Shown here: piece by piece, positions 56,211-64,000 of the stretch
Layout: every line of letters starts with the position of its first letter
How positions within the stretch are numbered: the first letter of the stretch is position 1
Assembly: GCF_022682495.2 (NCBI RefSeq)
Contig: NC_071395.1
Span: 57,365,242 to 57,429,241, forward strand
DNA length: 64,000 nt
Direction of reading: 5' to 3'
Source: Desmodus rotundus
Lineage: Eukaryota; Chordata; Mammalia; Chiroptera; Phyllostomidae
The notes under the pieces: model-generated
What the model saw: the letters and a program-made list of their open reading frames with translations, nothing else
Told to the model about the DNA's origin: nothing
Database searches by the model: none
Translations under genes and position numbers: made by a program

Positions 56211-58659
56211 GGTCCCAGTGGGTGAGGGATGCAGGGGGCAGCCATTCCCCAAGGGACAAGGAGCAGGAGCAGCAGACCCCCCCAAGGACATGGGTCTCCA
56301 GCATCCTGGACTTCTGGGGAAGAGGACCAGGAGGCAGAGGAAGGGTAGGCACCAGAGCTATGGGGGCCAAGGTCACGAGGCTGTGGGAGGAGAGAGGAGA
56401 GGGGAAGCCCATGGGAACCTTGGAGGATCCCTCACTATGACTCATTCTTGTGTCCCAGGGCCCTGCCAGGCTGGGGAGGAAGTGAGCAAATGCTTGTGGA
56501 ATGAATGAATGACCTCAGAACAGTGGGACCTCTCAGATAAACAGACAGGGAGGGCGGGACACCATGGGCCAGCCCCTTCCACTGGCTCATGAGTGAGAGT
56601 GTTTAAAACAGAGAGTGATTTCCTCTGTGCTGCACTGATGTTCCCACGTGTGGGTTTGGGGCAGACTGGTGTCTCAAACCCGTCTCATTAATAGTACCCC
56701 TTCAAGGACGTGTGGGAATTAGCTGCAGGGCAGCAGTGGGTAAGCAATCCCTGAGTCTGGGATTCTGGGTTCCCAGAATCGCTTCTGTGTGGACGGGTAA
56801 CCTCAGCCAAGGTGCTGCCTCTCCCTGGGCCCCCCACTCACCTAGAGAGGGAGTGTCTCTCCCCTTGCTCAGTGCTTCTGGGGGCACATGCAACCTGGGT
56901 GTGCTCAGAGCCAGGCATATGGAGGTGGCACTCTGCAACCCAATGGCGTCATCATCTACCTACTTGCTCTCCAAACAACACATGGAGGCCTAGACCTGGG
57001 GGCCTTGAGTTGTAGGAGTCAGACCCCAGGTCCTAGGCAGAAGGAGCGTTGGCTGGGCGGGCCCCTGGGCCTATCGTGGCAAATAGGGTAGCAGGGCATC
57101 AAGTCCAGGGAGGATACCCCCTCTTCTGAAGGGGCTCTTGTACTCAGACTGGGAGCCATCTACACCCCAGGCCTGGGGCCCCAGGGTCATTCTGGAGAGA
57201 CCCAGCATGACAATAACCAGGAACCTAGCTTGATGAGGAGCAGTGCTCTTTGGCCTGAGAGACCCCAGGAGACAGTTTGGGGTCTCCCTACACACAGGGG
57301 GTTGGCCTCTCCTCCTTGGCCAGCTTCCTGATGAGGGCCGCTGGGTGACCCGAGGGCCCTGACCCTGTCTGATGCTTCCCAGAGCCTTTCTATGGTCAAG
57401 AACCAGAGCCCAAGTTGTCCAAGCACCCTGGAAGGGGTCTTCCCAGGTCCCACCTGAAGGGCACAAGAGAGCCCTGAGATAATTGAGGACAGGGATAGTT
57501 TACTCAGGTTTCCTCACACAACCAGAAACCTCTCCCTGACAGTGCTCCCCCGTGGACACACTAGACAGAGTCTTCACAGAATCCACTCCAACTGGCACTA
57601 TGGGGTGCACACATGATGTCACGGTGATGAACGTGGTGGCACCTGCCCCAAGACCAGAGGCTCACCCCACCAAGGCTAGCCACCAACCACTCTGAGACCA
57701 ATAGATGACCAACTCACATGTGGTCTCCCTGAAACCAGAGACTGACATCTCAAGGCCAGGCCTGAGCACTCCAGGACCGATGGGGAGCATCTGAGCCCAG
57801 AGGCCAATCACATGTCCCAGTTTCCTCTCCCAACTCTATAAACATTAAAGAAATCCCTGAAGCACATGATCTAAAGGGACTCCAGCGAGAGTGTCTGGAC
57901 AGCCTGGTGCCCCACAGAGGGGACTCTGTGACTGTGTGTCCAACCCCACCAGAAGAGAGGCTTATGGAAAGGGCTGTGTCCCTGACCCTCAGGGGCCACA
58001 GCAGGGCCTGGAGCCTGGTAGTTCTCTGGTCTCCAGATCAAACCACCACTTCTCAGAGCTTCATGAATTGTAAAATGCCTGTCTACCTCTTTCTTCTTCT
58101 GTGCCCTGTCTCTCTGCTATTTGGTTTAGGATGAAATAGTCACTACAAATGGAAATAAAAAGTTAAAAAATTATTAAGAATCCAAAGGCTTAACAGCTGT
58201 CCTGTTACTCTGGATTTTAAAGTGTTCAAAACACTCACAGTCTCAGAGCTGGGGCATCATAGGAAAGCAAGTGAACATGCTGTCCCCACCTGCAGGTGCC
58301 CAGTTTGCCGAGCTCACCAGCTCACAGGCTGCCACCCGTGTCAGCCTCCCAAGATTCATAACCGGCACCAGGTATGTATGTCACTCAGCCTTGTCATTTT
58401 TGCAACCTCTGGCACCAAGACTATGAGGTGCCTGTCAAGAATAAAAAGAAAACAGGAAGCTGCTCCAGAAACAGAAGGATCCAGACTTTGACAGAGGACA
58501 AGGTAGCGTGCCCCTGCATCAGCTTACTGTCTCTCCAAACTTTGCCTTGCTCTGAAACACACACATGCACTTGCCACAGGAATCCCTACACACGCCAGCC
58601 TCTGGTAAGATCCCAGTTCCCCAAGCTGTTTTTAGTTCCAAGAGAAATGTATCCTTTCA
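56211..58659. other. Unique intron
   Basis: No supported gene or clear repeat. A short stretch with TATAAACATTAAAG near 57837 has an LTR-like look but I cannot place it. Confidence 0.4.
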
Positions 58660-58746
58660 TCCTTTCATTTCTTCTTCTTCCTTCTTCTTCTTCCTTCTTC
58701 TCCTTCTCCTCCTTCTCCTTCTTCTTCTCCTTCTTCTCCTTCTTCA
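58660..58746. repeat. CTT/CCTT-type microsatellite
   Basis: Pyrimidine-only run of CTT, CCTT and CTCCTT units. On the minus strand it is GAA-rich and directly follows the end of the RPL29 pseudogene, so it probably grew from the copy's A tail. Confidence 0.85.
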
Positions 58747-58750
58747 TTTG

Positions 58751-59345
58751 ATAGACCCTGCCTCAGGTTTATTTGTACAACTAGCACAGGAGGACCCCAA
58801 CCCCATGCAGACAGTGGCCCAGGGGTCAAACCTATCATTCTGTCCTCACAGACAGGGGCCTCGACTGTGGAGCCTTCTTGGGGGCCTGGGCACCCTTGGG
58901 AGCCTGAGCCTGAGCCTGAGCTGCAGCCACAGCCTGGGACTCAGTTTAAGCCTTGGCCTTGGGCCGGCAGAGACTGAGACCCATGGCAATGCAGTTCAAG
59001 CATGTTTCCCATGCTTGGGGTGAGTGATTCAGGCAAGCTGACTGAGCTTGTGGCTGCTGCCCTTTAGGATCTTGGGCTTGACCTCCTTGGGCTTTACGAG
59101 GGCCTTGACAGCCCAACACTCATGCTTATGGCCTGAGCGTTGTTGGCCTGCATCTTCTTCAGGTCCTCTTGCTGTACTTCTTGGCAAAGTGCATGTTCCT
59201 CAGAAACTTGGGGTCTACTCCCTTAAGAGATTTATATCTTTGTGATTGGGTTTTCTTGATGCCATTTTCAGGATTGGTTGTGCATGGTGTGATTCTTGGA
59301 CTTGGCCATATCTGCACCGAAGCACATGGCTCCTGAAATGCTTGG
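58751..59345 (-). pseudogene. RPL29: Processed pseudogene of ribosomal protein L29
   Basis: Minus-strand reading from ATG at 59309 gives [13 protein letters not shown], the start of RPL29 (a basic protein of the large ribosomal subunit), then a stop. After a frame change come [21 protein letters not shown] and HFAKK, later ALVKPKEVKPK, and near the end the Ala/Lys/Gln/Pro-rich tail. It has no introns, contains an AATAAA-type end (minus strand near 58775) and is followed by a GAA-rich tail: a retrocopy made by L1 proteins. Breaks include CGA to TGA after NQS and a loss of about 11 bp between two AAATGGCA repeats just after it. Further shifts follow near 59165. It cannot make RPL29. Confidence 0.9.
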
Positions 59346-60901
59346 GACTGGAAGAGAAGGGCAGCCCTTCTGACTTTTGGAGGCAGACCCATGAGATTCA
59401 GTCGGGCCATAGGGCAAAGAGCACCAGCCTGCCCTGTAGGGCACTAGGCCACACACCCAGGCCTGGTCTAATGACGGTCTAGTGAGTGCAGTGCCAAAAC
59501 CAGGTCTGCCACTTCAGTGCATCTCCCAACAGCCTGGGCAGACCAGGACGGCCCTGACTCAACTGCTGGTCACAGGTGTGAGAACCAAAGTCTCCGCAGT
59601 GGAGGCCACACTGTGCTAGCCAGCAGGGCTCCTTCACAGCTCAGCATCACACAGCATGTTGTGTACATGTAGCTTTTTCCACTTTTCCTAAAGGAGCCCT
59701 GGCCATGTGGGGGGAAGCTGGTCACCAGCAGGTGAGAGCAATCCCGTGGGCTTAGGAGGTATGTGCCTGCCCCCCTGCATCTCCTCAGCTTCTGCCCCAC
59801 ACCATCCAGAACATGCCCTTCTGTGGACGCCATGTGGCAGAGAACAACCTCTCCCGCTGGTTTACAGGGTTTGTCCTCCCAGGTCCAGGGGAGGCTGTGG
59901 CAAGAACTGAGGGAGCACAGTCAGGGCTGTCCCCAAGCACCAGAACCCCACTCGGTCACCCCACAGGCCCTGCACCTACTTGGGCCTAGCTCAGGAGCTC
60001 CAGGTCCTTTGCTCCAGAAAGTTCCCCTTTTGCCCTAAGCTGTCCAGAGTCAGTTTCTGAGGCTTGAAACCATGATGCCCCAACCAACACAGGCCCCATG
60101 TGCTGAGCCCCAGACAGGTGCTAAAGAAAGCCGGACTCCACTTTGACAACCAAGGTGAAGGAAGAGGCCTCTGAGGAAGAGAGACCTGGTGAACACAGTC
60201 CTGTCCCGGCCAGTCCTGCGCCCCCGCAGCTCCCACAGCCCTCACCTGCAAAGTGAGGGGTTAGGTAGGTGACCTGTGAGTTAGGTACCAGTTATGCTCT
60301 GTAATTCCAATAGGACCAAGGAGAAAGAACCCGAACAAACCAACAGCAAGAAACCTATTCCTCCCTGGACTATAGCCTCTACCTGCAAAATAAAGGCCCA
60401 GGCCCCCTTGGGGCCACAGCAGCCCTCTCCCTGGGTCCAGCTCTCATTACATGTCAACCTACAGGCTCTGGCCTATAGTCCTAACAGACCTGGTGGCATC
60501 TGAGGGAGCCCTGGGTGTGAGTCCCCATTGTTAGCTGTGTGTGACGCATAGGCCTTCAAATATGGCATAAATTCAAACTCCCTTAAAATTGTACATGGCA
60601 GAATGCTTCATTTCCAGAGGAGTCAAAGGCTCAAAGAAGTGAAGCAATAGCTCAGATTTTCCAGCAGGACAGGAGAGGCTCAGGAGTACGTCCCTGCTCA
60701 CCCCTCACTACCCCGGCACCAGCCCCCAGGAGATCCATAGTGGGAGCGACAAACTCCAGCAATTCTTCACTGCTGTTAAAACGTAACTGGTACCTAACTC
60801 ACAGATCACCTACCTTGGCTTATGTGGTTTTTGTAAATTCTAGCTGCACACTCCTGTCTGCACCTGCATCCTTATCTCTCTGTTATGAAAAATCATAGAG
60901 G
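59346..60901. other. Unique intron
   Basis: No supported gene. Open frames on both strands lack known domains. Confidence 0.4.
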
Positions 60902-61055
60902 TGACCCTGGCCAGGTAGTTCCATTGGTCATCTTGATGTGCCAAGGTTTGGGTTTGATCTCTGGTCAGGGAACATATAAGAATCATCCCATGAATGCATC
61001 AGTAAGTGGAACAACAAATCAATGTCTCACTCTCTTTCTAAAAATCATTAAAAAT
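60902..61055 (+). mobile_element. Diverged bat tRNA-derived SINE
   Basis: TGACCCTGGCCAGGTAGTTCCATTGGTCATC, GGGTTTGATCTCTGGTCAGGGAACATAT, AACAAATCAATGTCTCACTCTCTTTCTAAAAATCATTAAAA match the longer bat SINE in order but with many changes, and part of the middle is missing. Confidence 0.7.
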
Positions 61056-61224
61056 TTCCAATACAAATTTACAGAGATGTTAAAGATCTGTTAGCATCAA
61101 ACTGAGACTCCTCAACTCAATCAGAGTTTAAAATTGAATTGAAAAGGGAATCATTTTCTCACTATGAGATTCATGCTTTCTTACAGATAATAGCTTTCCT
61201 GAATTCTAATTTGCGCACCATCCA

Positions 61225-62134
61225 ATTTGCCCACTTTCAGTGACCAGTTCACCCATCCCCACAATCAACTTCAGAACATCACTGCCCCCAAACGAAACCT
61301 GTACACAGCAGCGGTCCCTCCCATTTCCCTCAACCACCCACCACACACGCCAGCCCTGGCAACCACCAATCTTCTTTCTGTCTTCCTGGGTTTGCTTTCC
61401 CAGACGTTTCGTAGAAACAGAATCATTCGGTAGGTGATCTTTTATGACTGACTTCATTCACCTAGTGAGTTGTTTTCAAGATGCCTGTGTTGTAGAACAT
61501 GTCAGTACCTAAAATCCTTTTTTAGTGTCAAATAATATTTCATTGCACAGATATACTTCATTTTATTGATCCACTCGCTGCTTGATGGACATTTGGGTTG
61601 TTTTCACTTTTTGGCTCTTACAGATAGATAATACTGCTGTGAACATGTGTGCACAAGTTTTTGTGTGGACATACACCCTCATTCCTGTTGCATAGCTCCC
61701 AAGGAGTGAAACTGCTGGGTCACGTGGCAGCTCCATGACAGGCTGCTTCCCAGGGTAGGGGCACACTTTGGCCTTCCCACCAGCTGTATGTAAGGGTTCC
61801 CCTCACCCCACCCACACCCTCCCCCACATTTGTTGTCATCCGTCTCTCTTCTCCTAGCCATCTGCGTGTATGGGGTGGCACCCCACTGTGGTTTTTGTTA
61901 GAATTTCTCTGATGATGAAGGATGGTGAGCATGTGCTTGCTCGCCATTTGTCTCTCTTCTTTGGAAAAATGACTATTCGGACCTGTTACTCATTTTTTAA
62001 TTAGATTATTTTCATTTTCACTGAGTTGTAAGAGTTCTTTATGTATTCTAGCTACAAGTCCCCATTAGATATTTGAAATGCAAATATTTTCCCTCATTCT
62101 GTAGGTTGTCTTTTCACTTTCTTTCATTTTTTTT
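61225..62134 (-). mobile_element. Old antisense L1 3' end to late ORF2
   Basis: Reversed, an L1M 3' UTR and the ORF2 C-terminus: TTCATTGCACAGATATACTTCATTTTATTGATCC, GGACATTTGGGTTG, AACTGCTGGGTCACGTGG, GTGTATGGGGTGGCACCCCACTG, then TTAATTAGATTATTTTC and GTAGGTTGTCTTTTCAC. Heavily decayed. A SINE joins it at about 62135. Confidence 0.75.
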
Positions 62135-62349
62135 TTTAACTTACCTGAGGACATGCTTAGAGAGGGGAAGGGAAGGAGAAAGAGAGGGAAATATTGATGT
62201 GAGAGGGAATCATTGATGGACTGCTGCTCATACATGCCCCGACCAGGGACGAAACCTGCAATACAGGCACATGCCCTGACCAGGAATTGAACCAGCAACC
62301 TTTTGCTTCATGTGAGGATGAACAACCCATTGACCACACTGGCCAGGGC
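62135..62349 (-). mobile_element. Ves-type tRNA-derived SINE
   Basis: Reversed: CCTGGCCAGTGTGGTCAATGGG, GGTTCAATTCCTGGTCAGGGC, CATGTGCCTGTATTGC, a second GTTTCGTCCCTGGTCGGGGC box, TCCCTCTCACATCAATA and a CT-rich end. The two box-like segments relate it to the longer subtype. Confidence 0.82.
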
Positions 62350-64000
62350 AGGATCCAATGCTTTTTAATGTCATGTTTGGTGTCACATTAATTCACCTTT
62401 TATGCCAACCCTCAGGGAACAAGAGATGGGAATGGGAGCCCAAACTGTACATAACCAGGTATGTGACCTTGAGCAAGTCAGAGCCAGGGGGCAGGGCTGT
62501 GGAGAGGCCCGGCACCTCAGCTCAGCTTTCTGTCTCTTTCATTATTACCTCACCTGCCACTTACGAAGCAGCCCAGACCTAACTTCGAATCCAAGTCCCC
62601 ATGCATTGGGAAATCACAGACCTCTGTATCCATTCTACTGAGATGATTATGATTACAAACCAAGTCCTTTATCATGTATTCTGGAAAGGAAAGCTATGCA
62701 ATGTAATCAGAATTCATAATTAAACTGTAATAAATTGGGGCAAATATTGTCAGATAAGAATGAAAGAAAGGATAGAGGAGGAACAAAAGAAGTGGTTTGA
62801 TTATATTAATTTCTTAATCTTCCAGAGAAAGATCCATAGTTATCGATAAGCTGCTAAAGTTGATAGATGTAAGCTTAAAAATACTATATGAAGTTTTAAA
62901 AGCCACAACTAGTAAAAGTAATATATACCTTCCAAATAACTGAAGATGGAGGATCATATAGCAAATATGGAAAACTAGAAAAATAGCAAAAAAGCATAAA
63001 AACAAACATAAGCAACAACAAATACAACAAAAAACATAAATGGTCAGATTGTTTTAAAAAATCTCTATGACTTGCAAAAAAATGTTAAAATTTACAAATT
63101 TATGCAAGGCCAGAAGAGTTTTCTAAGCAAGAGTTTCCATTAACTGAAGAACAAAGGTGTCCTTGACATCAGTGCCCAAGGAAGGCAGGCCCAGCACCAG
63201 AAGGATGCCTTGATGTCTGTTGCTGGGCCCAATGCAAGCAGAGCCTCCCCCAGACCCACCCCCCCGCCCTCACCTGCCACTGCTTCTGTCATGCTGAGTG
63301 AGCACAGGTGGGCGGCTTGGACTCTGAGCCTCAGCATCGCAGCAGTGAGCGAGGGTGAGAACCATGCGTGTGCACTGGTGTGGGGGTCAAAGGCATGCGC
63401 ACTCAGCGTCATGCCTAATAAACTGGGCCGTTATTATCAATATCATTTGTAACATGACTTGTCTAGAAACATCCATAACAAAGAATTCACAAAGTTAAGG
63501 TTTGGGGTGAGTTTTGCTTGTTTATTAGTGTTTTCCATATTTTTGCAACGGGCAATACATCAAAACAGACAATTTGGAGAAATGTCCAGGAAAGGGTTGG
63601 GGGAAGAAAGAGAAAGATAAGGGAGCAAAATGAAAGAAACCAGATACCCAGAAGGGTGCTTTGGGGGCTACGTAGCGGCTGGCCGACGGTCCCCATGGCA
63701 AGTCAGGTAGCACCAGGGCGGCTGAGTCCAGACTGTCCCGTGCTCAGCCCCTGGGCAGCCCAGCACCAGGCGGCCCTCCAGGAAACACGGCTAGCCTACC
63801 AGCCTGGCTGAGACAGAGAAGTCAGCAGGTCGGGTCCAGACCCTGGGGCTCTGCTCATCTGTCACAAGAACTGACACTCGGACTGCCACATGGGCCTGCT
63901 GACATTTTGCAGGGCTTGCTCAGCACAAAGACTACATTGGGGAACGTCCCCAGTCACAAATTAACATTCACATAAATAACAGGACGCTCTCCACTAAAGA
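62350..64000. other. Intron with MIR-like trace and AT-rich block
   Basis: A MIR-like phrase (GTATGTGACCTTGAGCAAGTCA) lies at about 62459-62480. 62640-63120 is AT-rich and might be a very old repeat, but I cannot identify it. 63130-64000 is GC-richer unique sequence with no supported gene. Confidence 0.4.

Noticed and set aside
58565..59023. 152-codon plus-strand frame with a Leu-rich middle
   Set aside because: The Leu run is the CTT microsatellite and the rest is antisense RPL29 pseudogene.

Overview
The window is mammalian nuclear DNA, almost certainly from a bat. One protein-coding host exon is recognisable: 46377-46536 on the minus strand matches the third coding exon of ADAMTS2 (procollagen N-proteinase), with good splice sites on both sides. 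If that is right, the host gene runs right to left. Positions 46537-64000 are then part of its intron 2 and 1-46376 part of its intron 3. I found no neighbouring exon. A bat is inferred from several tRNA-derived SINEs of the Ves type, bat-style L1 3' ends with G-rich tails, HAL1 (half-L1) elements and a palindromic DNA-transposon MITE. The species cannot be named from sequence alone.

Positions 1-24.8 kb are a nest of retrotransposons. From left to right these are an L1 3' end, a decayed class I (gammaretrovirus-like) endogenous retrovirus, and an old sense L1 fragment split by an old antisense L1. The antisense L1 is itself split by a full-length L1 (3679-9122) with both ORFs open and a perfect 19-bp target-site duplication. 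Then come an older L1 with decayed ORF1 and ORF2, and two 5'-truncated younger L1 copies, each followed by a HAL1-type 3' UTR. Older L1 debris with SINEs completes the block.

Positions 24.8-47.7 kb are mostly unique, GC-richer intron. They carry a nearly complete HAL1 (26782-28636, minus) inside an old antisense L1, an L1 3' UTR, MIR and L2 fragments, two MaLR LTRs (MLT1 type), a GGAT-type microsatellite, a run of 25 G, the palindromic MITE (44391-44580) and the ADAMTS2 exon.

Positions 47.7-64 kb hold a nearly complete but decayed antisense L1M (about 47725-55990) interrupted by a second HAL1 (49579-51368) with a perfect 15-bp target-site duplication. They also hold an MLT1 fragment, a processed RPL29 pseudogene (58751-59345, minus), two more SINEs and another antisense L1 3' end.

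The only candidate working parts are the host exon and the intact L1. That L1 encodes an RNA chaperone (ORF1p) and an endonuclease/reverse transcriptase (ORF2p), which together could copy its own RNA and mobilise the SINE, HAL1 and processed-pseudogene RNAs of the kinds seen here. I saw no CRISPR, operon or other prokaryotic feature, and no tRNA or rRNA gene.
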